The notes: generated by a model from the sequence alone, not told the origin. A stretch of 64,000 nucleotides of DNA from an uncultured Opitutia bacterium (GCA_903872505.1 CAIQKV010000008.1:1-64000), one strand, 5' to 3'. Shown: positions 37,149-45,854, counted from the first letter of the stretch. A program made the numbers and translations.

Positions 37149-37739
37149 ATGGCGTCATTCTCAACTCTGCTGCGCGAAGTCCGGGGCTGCACGCTCTGCG
37201 CGAAGCATCTGCCGCTCGGCCCGCGGCCAATTCTCCAGTTGCACCCGCATGCCCGCATCCTCATTGCGGGACAGGCTCCGGGCCGGAAGGTGCACGAGTC
37301 CGGTGTGCCGTTTGCCGACGCGAGCGGAGACCGGCTCCGCGAATGGCTCGGCATGACCAAGGAAACTTTCTACGATCCGCGGCGGGTGGCCATCCTGCCG
37401 ATGGGCTTCTGTTACCCCGGCACGGGCAAGACGGGAGACCTTCCCCCGCGTCCCGAGTGCGCCCCGGCGTGGCGGGAGCAACTCTTGCGGCAGCTCAAGC
37501 AACTCAAGCTGACCCTGGTGATCGGCCAATACGCGCAGGCCCACCACCTGCCGGATGCGGAGGGATCGCTGACCAGCACGGTCCAGGACTGGCGCCGACA
37601 CTGGCCGGACGTGGTCCCGCTGCCCCATCCGAGTCCGCGCAACAACATCTGGCTTCGCCGCAATCCGTGGTTCGAGTCGGAGCTGTTGCCGGTGCTGCGC
37701 GCCCGGGTGGCCGAGGTGTTTGAAGGCGAAACGCAATAA
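37149..37739 (+). CDS. Uracil-DNA glycosylase-like family protein
   Basis: A 196-residue protein of the uracil-DNA glycosylase superfamily branch with a short Cys-rich N-terminus (VRGCTLCAKHLP). The core motif GQAPGRKVHESGVPFADASG matches the GxDPx-type active-site loop in this branch, and LPHPSPRNNIWLRRNPWF supplies the HPSP-type His. It starts at ATG 37149 rather than an upstream TTG. Probable base-excision or related nucleic-acid function; not linked to the sugar genes around it. Confidence 0.85.
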   Translation: MASFSTLLREVRGCTLCAKHLPLGPRPILQLHPHARILIAGQAPGRKVHESGVPFADASGDRLREWLGMTKETFYDPRRVAILPMGFCYPGTGKTGDLPPRPECAPAWREQLLRQLKQLKLTLVIGQYAQAHHLPDAEGSLTSTVQDWRRHWPDVVPLPHPSPRNNIWLRRNPWFESELLPVLRARVAEVFEGETQ

Positions 37740-37811
37740 CTGTGGGCCGCAGAAAGGAGCGCAGGCTTCACTTCCTGCCCTGACCGGAATTCCGCCGCCG
37801 ATGCGATCAGG

Positions 37812-40481
37812 CTAGTACCGCAGTGTGATGTCCGCGCTGCCGGTGAAGTGCTCGATGCGCACCGTTTCGGACTCGGGCAGGTAGGTGCCGCCGGTGACGG
37901 ATTTCGCGCGGAGGCCGGCAGGGTGGGGCACGCGGATTTCCACGGTCCCGGGACGCCGGTCGCCAGCGCAGGTCACGGTTGCGCGGATTTCGTTTTGCGC
38001 GGCGTGTGACTCCACCTGGAACGAGAGCGGGCCGAAGTAACTCGCGGCGCGCTCGACCGCGACCGTCTTGCCGTCATCGAGATACGTCCGCGGCACGCCG
38101 GCGAGCAGGCGGAGCGTCGAGCCTTCCTCCAAATAGAGCATCCAGCGGGTTTCCATCAGGAACCACGCCTCCTCGTGCGTCTTGTGCGGGCTCGCGCCAA
38201 AGAAGTGCTCGGTGAACGTGTACGTGTCCCGGTCCGCCATCGCCGCCATGGTGTCGTACCAGGCCTGGAGGAACGGCTTCACCTCGCTGCGCCGCAGGTG
38301 GAGGTAGGGATGCCGGCTGTAGTACGGCTGGCTGAACACGACGTTCTGGCGCGTCATGAGCTCACTATTGGTGGCCAGCAGCACGCCGGCCAGCGGCTCG
38401 TGCGGGTCGAGGACTTCCTGAAACACGAGGTAGAGCGGCCCGAGCAGGGCGTCGCGGCCAGTCATCGTGCCGTGCGTGAACCACGCCCCGCCGTCGGCGT
38501 GCAGCATGACGGGCCCGCGGTAGCCGGTCCACGGCGCCGACGCCGGCGACCACGAGCCGTCGCCGAGCGGCACGACGGGCGAGCGCTCGAGCCCGCGGAC
38601 GAGGGACTCGCGGATGTCGCGCTTGAGCGCGTCGGCCTCGTTCCGCCAGATCTTGGCCTCGGCCGGATCGCTGGCGGCGAGCATTTCCGCCGCGCGCGCG
38701 AGGCCGAGGTAGGCGTAGCCGTTGAGCATGAAGGAACGATACGGGTCTTCCGGGTCGGCGGTCTTGCCGTCGAGCATGCCGAAGCCGTCGCCCTTGGGGC
38801 CGTTCTGGTTCCGCGCGCGCCAGGCTTGGAGGTAGCGGCAGGCCTTCAGGAGGTTGGGTTTCACCGCGCGCAGCCAGGCCTCGTCGCGGGTGTAGCGGTA
38901 GTGCTCGCCCATCGTCCAGAGCACCGCGCCGGTCTCGAGCATGTAGCCGTTGAAGTTCTGCATGAACCCGTCGTCGTGCTGCTTATCGAGGAAAAACCCG
39001 ATCGCGCGGCGCGCGGTGTCGTGCCACCCCATCGAGTCCATGAACTGGATGATGGGCGCGCTCTCGGAGCCGATCGCGGTGTAGTCGCCGATGGTGGGGA
39101 TGAGCGTGCCGGCCGGCTCGAGTCCGTAGGTGATCAGGTCGAGGTGCAGCAGCCCGGCGCGCGCCATTTCGTCGATGCGGGCCTCGGGCAGCTGCCAGCG
39201 GGCCGCCGCCGCGAGTTTTCCCTGCCAGAAGGCGCGGGCCTCCGCGTGGCGGGCGTCGAGGGACTGCGCGGCCAGCGCAGTGGCGCGTTCGGTGGAGATC
39301 GGGCTGTGCGGCACGAACATCTCGAACACGGCGCTCTCGCCGGGCTTGAGCAGCACGGAGGATTCCTCGCCGGCGGGCTGGCCGTTGAGCTTGGTCACGA
39401 CGAACACGCGGCCGGACTTGAACACGCCGGCGCCCCGGGCCCGGTCGACGCTCCACTCGGTCCGCTTCAGGTTTTGCGGCGTCATCGTCTTGAACAACGC
39501 GTACCGGGGCGTGGCCCCGCGGTTCGTCGCGACGCCGCGCACGTACAGCACCGTCTCCTCGGTCTGGGTTGCGACGACCTCGGCCTCCCGGAGCCGGTTG
39601 ACCTCTGCCTGCTGCGCCGGCGTGAACATGTGGCCGCCGCTGTTGAAATCCGCGACGAGGTAAGGCGTGCCGCGCAGGGTCGGCGCGGTCAGTGGCGTGC
39701 GCTCGAGGCCGGTGAACATCGTCACCTCGTAGGTTATTTCCTCGTCGCCGATCCGGCCGTGCAGGATGGGCAGGACCCCTTCCTCGAGCCGGCGCGTGAC
39801 ATCGTCGCGAAGACCCCAGCCGCGGCCGAACAGGAATTCGTAGACCACCGGCTTGTCGGCGGTCTCGGGCAGCTTGGACTCGCGCCAGGCGAAGCGCGGC
39901 TTGATCCACTGCAGCCGGTCGTCCACGCGGAAGATGCGCTCGTCCCGGCTGAGGCCGAGCCAGGTCTCGAGCTTCATCTGGCGCGTGGTGGCGGCGGCCG
40001 ACGCGAAGTTTTCCTCCGGCGCGGCCGCGATTGCCTGCAGTTTCGTCCGGAGCCCGCGCCCTGTGATCGCTTCCGCGATGGCCGCGTAGGTGCGGTGGTC
40101 GCCGGCGGTGGTCACCGCGGTGCCGAGCGCCGGGAGAAAGATCGGATAATTCGCGTCCACCTCCCCGAGCCGGAAGGTGAAGGTGGCGCCGGGGGCGCTG
40201 ACGGTGACCAGCGTGCCGGTTTCATCGCCGGCGGCCACGCCGTCGATCGCGAGTTCCAGCCGCCCGGGTGACTGGCTTGGAAACTGGAATGCGTGGTCCA
40301 CGGCTTGCCCGCCCTCGGCGCGCAGCCCGACCAGCCGGCCGCGGTCCACGGTCACGGTCCCGGATGGTGCCGCCGACCAGACCACGGCGACATTGATCGG
40401 GGCGGCCAGCGCCGAGGCGGCGAGTCCGAGCAGCGCGCAGCCCATGAGGGCAAGGGCTCGGGTGCGGGGAGTGGTGCCCAT
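37812..40481 (-). CDS. Large secreted (alpha/alpha)6-barrel glycosidase-like protein
   Basis: An 889-residue protein with signal peptide TRALALMGCALLGLAASALA. The first 400 residues are strand-rich, and residues 430-760 have the look of a GH78/GH63-like (alpha/alpha)6 barrel: GDYTAIGSESAPIIQFMDSMG, HDDGFMQNFNGYMLETGAVL, LNGYAYLGLARAAEML and THEEAWFLMETRWMLYLEEG. A C-terminal beta-domain follows. Glu and Asp residues in these segments are candidates for catalysis (inference). I do not recognise a named family. ATG 40481 begins MGTTPRTRALAL, 12 codons downstream of another possible start. Confidence 0.75.
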   Translation of the reverse strand: MGTTPRTRALALMGCALLGLAASALAAPINVAVVWSAAPSGTVTVDRGRLVGLRAEGGQAVDHAFQFPSQSPGRLELAIDGVAAGDETGTLVTVSAPGATFTFRLGEVDANYPIFLPALGTAVTTAGDHRTYAAIAEAITGRGLRTKLQAIAAAPEENFASAAATTRQMKLETWLGLSRDERIFRVDDRLQWIKPRFAWRESKLPETADKPVVYEFLFGRGWGLRDDVTRRLEEGVLPILHGRIGDEEITYEVTMFTGLERTPLTAPTLRGTPYLVADFNSGGHMFTPAQQAEVNRLREAEVVATQTEETVLYVRGVATNRGATPRYALFKTMTPQNLKRTEWSVDRARGAGVFKSGRVFVVTKLNGQPAGEESSVLLKPGESAVFEMFVPHSPISTERATALAAQSLDARHAEARAFWQGKLAAAARWQLPEARIDEMARAGLLHLDLITYGLEPAGTLIPTIGDYTAIGSESAPIIQFMDSMGWHDTARRAIGFFLDKQHDDGFMQNFNGYMLETGAVLWTMGEHYRYTRDEAWLRAVKPNLLKACRYLQAWRARNQNGPKGDGFGMLDGKTADPEDPYRSFMLNGYAYLGLARAAEMLAASDPAEAKIWRNEADALKRDIRESLVRGLERSPVVPLGDGSWSPASAPWTGYRGPVMLHADGGAWFTHGTMTGRDALLGPLYLVFQEVLDPHEPLAGVLLATNSELMTRQNVVFSQPYYSRHPYLHLRRSEVKPFLQAWYDTMAAMADRDTYTFTEHFFGASPHKTHEEAWFLMETRWMLYLEEGSTLRLLAGVPRTYLDDGKTVAVERAASYFGPLSFQVESHAAQNEIRATVTCAGDRRPGTVEIRVPHPAGLRAKSVTGGTYLPESETVRIEHFTGSADITLRY

Positions 40482-40513
40482 GGACCCTAGCGGTATCGGG
40501 CGGGCGCGATGCG

Positions 40514-40612
40514 TCAAATCTGTTGCTTGTGCCGTCCGTCGCTCGTGATGAGAATTTCGTCGCTGACGCAGGCGGTGATGCCGCTGCCCTCCAGTTGGGC
40601 GCGAAAAAGGCG
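40514..40612 (-). pseudogene. DUF2007 gene fragment
   Basis: The minus strand reads RLFRAQLEGSGITACVSDE then ILIT, which aligns with residues 19-41 of the intact DUF2007 gene at 42012-42233 (YLLRARLEGSGIAAYVRDE, then NLIT), identical at about 16 of 23 positions. The frame has no upstream ATG, and its tail (SDGRHKQQI and stop) is unrelated. It is a broken duplicate about 1.5 kb from the intact gene. Confidence 0.75.
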
Positions 40613-40659
40613 GGCGACCGTCTGGTCCGCCCGCCGGTTAGTTTTTCGCTGGGTCCGGC

Positions 40660-40995
40660 TTATTCCGCGACCGATACCGACACCGCCACCTGGCCGTCGT
40701 TGGAAGTCACGACGTTGACCTTGTCCCCAACCTTGACGTCGGCGCTGCCGATCATCGCGTTGGCCTTGGAGCAGGTCGTGGCGCTGGTGAGCGAGATCGT
40801 CCGGCCGCCGATGGTGAGGCTGTGGGCGGTCCGGGCCTCAACCTTGCCGCTCACATTGGTGGTGGGCGCGGCGGGTTGGGCGGGAGTCGGGGCGGGCGCA
40901 GGGGCCGACTGCGCCTGCATCACCCATGGCAGAGCCAGGGCGGTGGAGGCGACGATCAGCCCGAGGACGGAGTTTCTAGTCGAGTTGGTCTTCAT
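40660..40995 (-). CDS. Small secreted protein with DUF5666-like beta domain
   Basis: A 111-residue protein with signal peptide MKTNSTRNSVLGLIVASTAL and a proline/alanine-rich linker (APAPAPTPAQPAAP). The C-terminal 60 residues (GKVEARTAHSLTIGGRTISL and GDKVNVVTSNDGQ) resemble small OB-like DUF5666 repeats. Role unknown, probably periplasmic. Confidence 0.72.
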   Translation of the reverse strand: MKTNSTRNSVLGLIVASTALALPWVMQAQSAPAPAPTPAQPAAPTTNVSGKVEARTAHSLTIGGRTISLTSATTCSKANAMIGSADVKVGDKVNVVTSNDGQVAVSVSVAE

Positions 40996-41039
40996 GGTGA
41001 GCCGATGCTTTCAGGGAATGGCGGACGGGTTGTCCGGGC

Positions 41040-41564
41040 TTAGTGCCAGTAACCCTCGTAGAACCGGTAGGAGTTGCCCTCCTGCTCCCAACGCGGGGCG
41101 GACCAAATCGAGGCGCCGCTCGGCGGCAGTTCCCAATGTCCGGCCATCCACTCATAGCGTTCGTTGCGCCAGGTCCAGTAGCCGTTGAGCCACACGTACT
41201 GTTCGGAATATCCGGCGGGCCGGGCGAGGATGACTTCCTGCTGCGGGGCCGGCGGGGCCGACTGGGTGATGATCGTGGTGCTCGTGGCGGGCACGGGCGC
41301 GGGGCTCGTGACGTAGGTGGTGTTGCCCAACTGCACGGCCTGGACGGCCGCCGGTTGCGGCGCGGTGGTGCTGACGGTGGTGGTCGTCATGGTCGCGGGC
41401 CGGGTCGTGGGCGGGGGCGGGGCGGAAACCAGGTGCGACTCCGGCTCGGTGGTGCAACCTGCGAGGAGACCGAAGGCGCTGCAGGCGGTGAACAGGGCGG
41501 CGAGAGGCCAGACCGGGCGAACGGTGGCGACGGGTGACGGAAGTGTGGATATGATTTTTTCCAT
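41040..41564 (-). CDS. YXWXGXW-motif lipoprotein
   Basis: A 174-residue predicted lipoprotein. The lipobox LLAGC ends the leader near residue 37. A Pro/Thr-rich linker of about 60 residues follows, then the repeated aromatic motif YVWLNGYWTWRNERYEWMAGHW, cited here at the C-terminal 60 residues, ends EGYWH. Such YXWXGXW proteins are common, surface- or periplasm-located and of unknown function. Confidence 0.83.
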   Translation of the reverse strand: MEKIISTLPSPVATVRPVWPLAALFTACSAFGLLAGCTTEPESHLVSAPPPPTTRPATMTTTTVSTTAPQPAAVQAVQLGNTTYVTSPAPVPATSTTIITQSAPPAPQQEVILARPAGYSEQYVWLNGYWTWRNERYEWMAGHWELPPSGASIWSAPRWEQEGNSYRFYEGYWH

Positions 41565-41709
41565 GGCGTGACTCTACATCGCACCAGCCAGGGTCGCTAT
41601 GGGGTGTTATGGGTATGACCGGTCGCATGGAGCAACCGGCCCCCGCCCGAGGGCAGGGGGCGGGTAACGCCCCATGGCCGCGGGAATTATGCCGGGCTAT
41701 GGTGTGGCC

Positions 41710-41865
41710 ATGAACCTCCTCCTCATCCTAATCATCCTGTTGCTGCTGTTCGGCGGCGGCGGTTTTTACCTCGGCGGTCCCGTTATTGGCGGCAGTGGCG
41801 TTGGCCTGATCCTGCTGATCTGCCTCATCGTCTTCCTGATGGGCGGATTTCGCACGAAGAACTAA
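41710..41865 (+). CDS. DUF3309-like small membrane protein
   Basis: A 51-residue protein made of two hydrophobic helices (NLLLILIILLLLFGGGGFY and VGLILLICLIVFLMGGF) joined by a Gly-rich turn, ending in RTKN. It matches the pattern of DUF3309 proteins. ATG 41710 was chosen over an upstream codon that adds 12 residues. Function unknown. Confidence 0.8.
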   Translation: MNLLLILIILLLLFGGGGFYLGGPVIGGSGVGLILLICLIVFLMGGFRTKN

Positions 41866-41958
41866 GGTGGCTGCGAAGCCGTGGCCAGGCGAGGCGAAGC
41901 TGCCTCGGCGCGAGCACCGCGCGCGGGACGAACTGCACCTGTTGCCCTGCGCCCGCCG

Positions 41959-41998
41959 GTTTCTGCCCCAAGACGAATGTCATCTATTAGGTGACATT
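41959..41998. repeat. Palindromic element A, second copy
   Basis: TTTCTGCCCCAAGACGAATG flank and the dyad core TGTCATCTATTAGGTGACA (41978-41996). Positions 41976-41998 are the exact reverse complement of 16777-16799. It lies between the DUF3309 and DUF2007 genes, just past the DUF2007 stop. Confidence 0.8.
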
Positions 41999-42011
41999 CA
42001 CGCCGGGGCCA

Positions 42012-42233
42012 TCAGCCCTCCGCTTCCAGCAGCTGCAGGGCTAGCTCGTAGTCCTCGTCCATGACGTCGACCTTTACGCCGCCGACGGCGTTCGAGTAGA
42101 GCCAGTCGAGCGTGATGAGGTTTTCGTCGCGGACGTAGGCGGCGATGCCGCTGCCCTCCAGCCGGGCGCGCAGCAGGTAGGCGTCCATCGGCAGGTTGAA
42201 GCTGGCGAGCGTTTTCACGGCGGCGGAGGCCAA
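42012..42233 (-). CDS. DUF2007 family putative signal-transducing protein
   Basis: A 73-residue protein: VKTLASFNLPMDAYLLRARL, then EGSGIAAYVRDENLITLDWL and VKVDVMDEDYELALQLLE. This is the single DUF2007 ferredoxin-like domain, full length. A broken duplicate lies at 40514-40612. The family's role is unsettled. Confidence 0.85.
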   Translation of the reverse strand: MASAAVKTLASFNLPMDAYLLRARLEGSGIAAYVRDENLITLDWLYSNAVGGVKVDVMDEDYELALQLLEAEG

Positions 42234-42280
42234 ACCATGCTTCGGTTGCCAAGGGTAAGCAAATGGCGCGTGCGGCTCCG

Positions 42281-42349
42281 TGGCACGGGTCTCCTGACCC
42301 GTGAGGGGAAGACCCGGCGCCAGACACGGGTCGGGAGACCCGTGCCACG
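42281..42349. repeat. GTGGCACGGGTCTCC hairpin, copy 1
   Basis: Left arm 42281-42304 and right arm 42326-42349 (24 bases each) pair with one mismatch; the left arm starts GTGGCACGGGTCTCCTGACC. It lies 23 bases past the lyase stop codon. Related copies are at 44194-44270 and 45855-45917. Confidence 0.85.
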
Positions 42350-42353
42350 GTGA

Positions 42354-42370
42354 GCAGGCGAGACGCCTGC
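42354..42370. repeat. GCAGGCG-AGA-CGCCTGC hairpin
   Basis: A perfect 7-bp stem with a 3-base loop, ending 2 bases before the stop codon of the lyase gene on the minus strand. It may act in 3' end formation or be another short palindromic element. Confidence 0.6.
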
Positions 42371-42371
42371 G

Positions 42372-45300
42372 CTACTTCTGCCAGCTCAGGATCGCGGGCA
42401 GGCGGACGGTTTCGCCGACGGCGCCGTCGACGAGCCAGACATCCTCGCCCGGGGCGATCTTGGCGGTCGGCGGGGCGGCGAGGGTGAGCGTGCCGTCGTC
42501 CTTGGCCTCGAGCACGGTGGCGAGCGGCTGGCCGGCGCGGTTGCACAGCGTGGTGCCGCGGTAGATCGCGAAAATGCGCAGGGCGGTCTTGCTGTGGACG
42601 GTGGCGCCCTCGACGGAAGAGACGTGCACGAGGCCGACGCGGAGGTCGTCCTTCACCGTGAGTACGAGGTCATCGCCCTCACGGGTGGCGGCGATGATGG
42701 TTTGGACGGTGTCGCGCAGCGGATTCGACAGGTGCAATACGCGGCCGGGAAGCGTGGTTAGGTCGGGTATGTGAGAATGAGAATTGGCCGTGAGGCGCAC
42801 ACGCAGTTTGCCTGTCGCAGTGTCAACGGCTGTGATTTTCCCCTCGAACCCAGAGGACGTCAGCATGCGATCGATCTGGAGGAAGCTCCCTCCTGCAAAA
42901 AAGGCGCGAGTGATTTGATTGTTGGCGTCGACGGAAACCACAACCACCTCAGCGTCGGTGAAGCCTGATGGACCGCCGGTTGGCATGAGCCTCGCGATCG
43001 TGTCGATGGTGCGGTGAAAAACAAAATCGCGCGTCCCATCAGCCCGCGTAACTGTGACTACAGTTCCACATTCAAAAGGAAGCGGAATAGTGTGTTTGGG
43101 GTCGTCATCATTTCCACAGATGAAGGGCTCCTTGCTGAGATCATCGCGATGCACGGCCGTGATGAACGGCTTGGTAGTGAATGGCTCGAGCACGGCCACA
43201 TAGTGGCTTGTGAGTTCTGGTTTGTCGGTTGCGCTCGTGCGTCGGGCGATGAGATAGGTCACGATCTCCGGATACTTGATCGGTGAGACGCGGGCCTCGG
43301 CGCGGATGAGTTCCTGGCCGGGCTGGGGGAGGACGCGGATGCGGAGGCGGGCGTTGGGATCCCTGTCGTGGACGTATTCGGCGACGAAATCGTCGGCGCC
43401 GGACTGCAGGTGCTGCACATTGACGAGGTGCTGGAAGCCCGAGCCTTCATAGTTGAGGTAGCTGCCCTTGAAGTCCTTCGCGCCGCGGACGGGGTCGTCG
43501 TAAAGTTCGCCGACTTTCACGTTCGGGCCCGCGAGCGTGCCCGGTTCGGGTGCGGACCACGTCCCGCCGATCGCGGTGAATTTTCCCGTCGGGCCGTGCA
43601 GGCTGTAGTCGTGTTGGCGGCCGCCCGTCACGTCGAAGAAATCGACGACGTAGCCGCGGTCGTGGGAAGCAGGTGGACGCGGCGAGGGCGCCGCATCCCC
43701 ATTTTGAGCCGCATTTCCGTTCTGATTTCCTGGCGATCCTTGGAGCCGGGGCGCCCCCGCCCCGGTGTCTGAATCAGGCACGTCCACCATCACGAGTGTG
43801 CGCTGGTAAAGTTTGGTCTGCGGATAGGTGTCGGAAGCGTCGGCGATGAGCGCGCGGGCGAAAGGGCCGTCGGCGAAGAGCTGCAGGTGGCCGGCGGGGT
43901 TGGCGGGCTGGCGGTGGGCGTCGACAGTGACGGTGTTGTGCGAGATCGTGGTTTTCGACCAGGTGAAGATGCTCGAGTTGAACTCGTTGGCGCCGTCGGG
44001 ATAGCCGAGGTCGGGCATCATGTCTTGGCCGTTGGCGAACAGGTCGAAGTGCAGGCGGTCGTGATGGTAATGTGCGACGTGCAGCCCGTAGAACAGGTCG
44101 ACCGAGCGCGTGTCGGCGGGGTTGTTGAGGATGGCGGAGCCGTAGCCGCTGAAGATTCGCGACGGCTGCGGCGGAAGCATGCGGCCGTCCGGCGTGGCAC
44201 GGGTCTCCTGACCCGTGGGTTTGGCTTCGGCCCCCTGGTCAGCCATCACGGGTGAGGACACCCGTGCCACATCGAGTGGCGGCGAAAACAGCGCGTCGTA
44301 GCTGCCAAAGCTTTTCTCGCCGGTGGCGCCGATACCGGCGAGGAACGCAGCGTAGCGCGGGTCGCCGTAGAGCGCGAGGCCGCGCTGGTAGGTGAGCGAG
44401 TCGTTGCCGATGATCGGGGCGTAACGGTTGCTGCTGTCGCCGAGCGGGGCCGAGTGCCGGCCGGTGGTGATGAAGTCGAGCGGCTCGTCGAACATCCGCT
44501 TCAGCCGCGGCAGGGTCGCGATGTCATAGCCGAGTTTCTTGAGGAGCTCGGCGGACGCGGCGAGGATGCGGGTCCAGACGAAGTTGTAATCGGGCGATTC
44601 GTGCGGGGCGCCGTCGCGGTAGACGGAATCGTAGAGCGCGTAGTCGAAGCCGATGCGGAGCAGGTGGCCCTCGGGGCGGTGGAGCACCTCGTCGACGTAG
44701 CGCTGGTTGTCGCCGTGCTGGCGGACGACGGCGAGCATGAGCAGCGCGCGCTGGTGGGTGCCGTAATTGCCGCGGATCTTGTCATCGAAGTAGGCGTCGA
44801 TCGCGTCCTCGAGGTAGTTGGCCTCGATGCCGGCGCGAAGCTGCGCGCCGGTCTCGCCGTAGAACTGCTGCAGGGCGGTGTCGCCGTCGATGGTCTCCCA
44901 GAGGTTGTCGTAGGCCTCGGCGAGCGAGGGCGCGACCTGGAAGGCCTCCCAGATGAGGTTCACGACCTTGCCGGTGTAGCGCGTGCCCTGCTCGCCCATG
45001 AGCTGGCCGAAGCGGGACTGCTGCTCGTGATTCATGTTCGGGTAGACCGCGGCGACGCGGCGGAAGAGCACCAGCGCCTTGTGCGCGTACGTGCGGTCGC
45101 CGGTGAAGAGGTAGGCGCGGCTGAGGGAGAGGATGCCGTTGACGATGCAGCGACTCTCGAGGCCGGCGCCCTGCCAGACGACGTGGTTGGCGTGGGCGAC
45201 GAACCAGTAGCGCTGGCCGTCGGGCGCGGCCCAGCCCCAGCCGTCGTCAACGATCTTGCCGGTGAGCGTGGACTTGTCCCGGAAGCCGCTGCGGTAGTAC

Positions 45301-45797
45301 GCGCCGTAGTCGTTGTCCGGGTAGACCTCGCCGCCGATCGGACACTTCACCTTGAACGGCAGCTTCGGGTCGACGATCCACGGGAAGGAGGAGCCCTTGA
45401 TGCCCTCGAAGATTTTCCGGCCGTGGATAGGGCAGCCGGCGTTGCAAAGCTCGACGGCGCGCGGCACCTCGGCGGTCGTGACGAGGTCGCGCAGGGCCTC
45501 GTCGCTCCACGCGGCCCAGTAGCGGGCCTCGGCCAGGGACGGCTCGAGGGCGGCCTGCGCGGCGGGGTACCGGGCGACGTTGGCGCGGGCCTGGGCGATC
45601 TCGGCGTCGGTGTGGAGCGTGCGCGCGGACTTGAGCGGAAACTGCGGCGTGCGGACCTTGGGCGGGAGCATCACGCCGTGCGGGAGCTGCGGCTGAACCG
45701 GGCCGTCGGGGAACCACGGGTCGCGCGCGGCGAGCGGGGCGAGCGGGACCAGGAGGGCGAGCGCGGCGGGCAGCAGGCGGGAGAGGGCGGGGCGCAT
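42372..45797 (-). CDS. Heparinase II/III-family polysaccharide lyase, repeat-invaded
   Basis: A 1141-residue secreted protein with leader MRPALSRLLPAALALLVPLA, which sets the start over an upstream in-frame codon. An N-terminal (alpha/alpha) toroid (about 30-480) precedes the heparinase II/III beta-sandwich. The hallmark HYHHDRLHFDLFANGQDM with PDLGYP near residue 575, and SHNTVTVDAHRQ, match alginate/heparin lyases; His and Tyr in these would be catalytic. Length exceeds typical relatives (about 650-900). Two segments, residues about 507-536 and 674-708, are encoded by palindromic repeats. Codons for the last part (42765-43265) are noticeably poorer in G+C. A frame intact throughout argues that it is functional. 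Confidence 0.85.
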   Translation of the reverse strand: MRPALSRLLPAALALLVPLAPLAARDPWFPDGPVQPQLPHGVMLPPKVRTPQFPLKSARTLHTDAEIAQARANVARYPAAQAALEPSLAEARYWAAWSDEALRDLVTTAEVPRAVELCNAGCPIHGRKIFEGIKGSSFPWIVDPKLPFKVKCPIGGEVYPDNDYGAYYRSGFRDKSTLTGKIVDDGWGWAAPDGQRYWFVAHANHVVWQGAGLESRCIVNGILSLSRAYLFTGDRTYAHKALVLFRRVAAVYPNMNHEQQSRFGQLMGEQGTRYTGKVVNLIWEAFQVAPSLAEAYDNLWETIDGDTALQQFYGETGAQLRAGIEANYLEDAIDAYFDDKIRGNYGTHQRALLMLAVVRQHGDNQRYVDEVLHRPEGHLLRIGFDYALYDSVYRDGAPHESPDYNFVWTRILAASAELLKKLGYDIATLPRLKRMFDEPLDFITTGRHSAPLGDSSNRYAPIIGNDSLTYQRGLALYGDPRYAAFLAGIGATGEKSFGSYDALFSPPLDVARVSSPVMADQGAEAKPTGQETRATPDGRMLPPQPSRIFSGYGSAILNNPADTRSVDLFYGLHVAHYHHDRLHFDLFANGQDMMPDLGYPDGANEFNSSIFTWSKTTISHNTVTVDAHRQPANPAGHLQLFADGPFARALIADASDTYPQTKLYQRTLVMVDVPDSDTGAGAPRLQGSPGNQNGNAAQNGDAAPSPRPPASHDRGYVVDFFDVTGGRQHDYSLHGPTGKFTAIGGTWSAPEPGTLAGPNVKVGELYDDPVRGAKDFKGSYLNYEGSGFQHLVNVQHLQSGADDFVAEYVHDRDPNARLRIRVLPQPGQELIRAEARVSPIKYPEIVTYLIARRTSATDKPELTSHYVAVLEPFTTKPFITAVHRDDLSKEPFICGNDDDPKHTIPLPFECGTVVTVTRADGTRDFVFHRTIDTIARLMPTGGPSGFTDAEVVVVSVDANNQITRAFFAGGSFLQIDRMLTSSGFEGKITAVDTATGKLRVRLTANSHSHIPDLTTLPGRVLHLSNPLRDTVQTIIAATREGDDLVLTVKDDLRVGLVHVSSVEGATVHSKTALRIFAIYRGTTLCNRAGQPLATVLEAKDDGTLTLAAPPTAKIAPGEDVWLVDGAVGETVRLPAILSWQK
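43675..43764. repeat. In-frame palindromic element within the lyase gene (second)
   Basis: Arms 43675-43698 and 43741-43764 match the inner arms of the nested repeat at 25861-25921, with 22 identical bases on one side. Translated on the minus strand it gives a low-complexity stretch (TGAGAPRLQGSPGNQNGNAA) atypical of the enzyme. Confidence 0.82.
44194..44270. repeat. In-frame GTGGCACGGGTCTCC hairpin within the lyase gene (copy 2)
   Basis: Arms 44194-44217 and 44247-44270 belong to the same family as 42281-42349 and 45855-45917. On the minus strand it encodes VARVSSPVMADQGAEAKPTG followed by QETRATP, keeping the lyase frame open. Confidence 0.85.
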
Positions 45798-45854
45798 CGG
45801 CGGGAATGCTGTGACATTGCGTGCCTGCGGCAAACTTTTGCCGCGGGGAGCGTC

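Noticed and set aside
41640-41665. GC-rich imperfect hairpin before the DUF3309 gene
   Set aside because: A one-base bulge and low complexity make it likely by chance in this composition.
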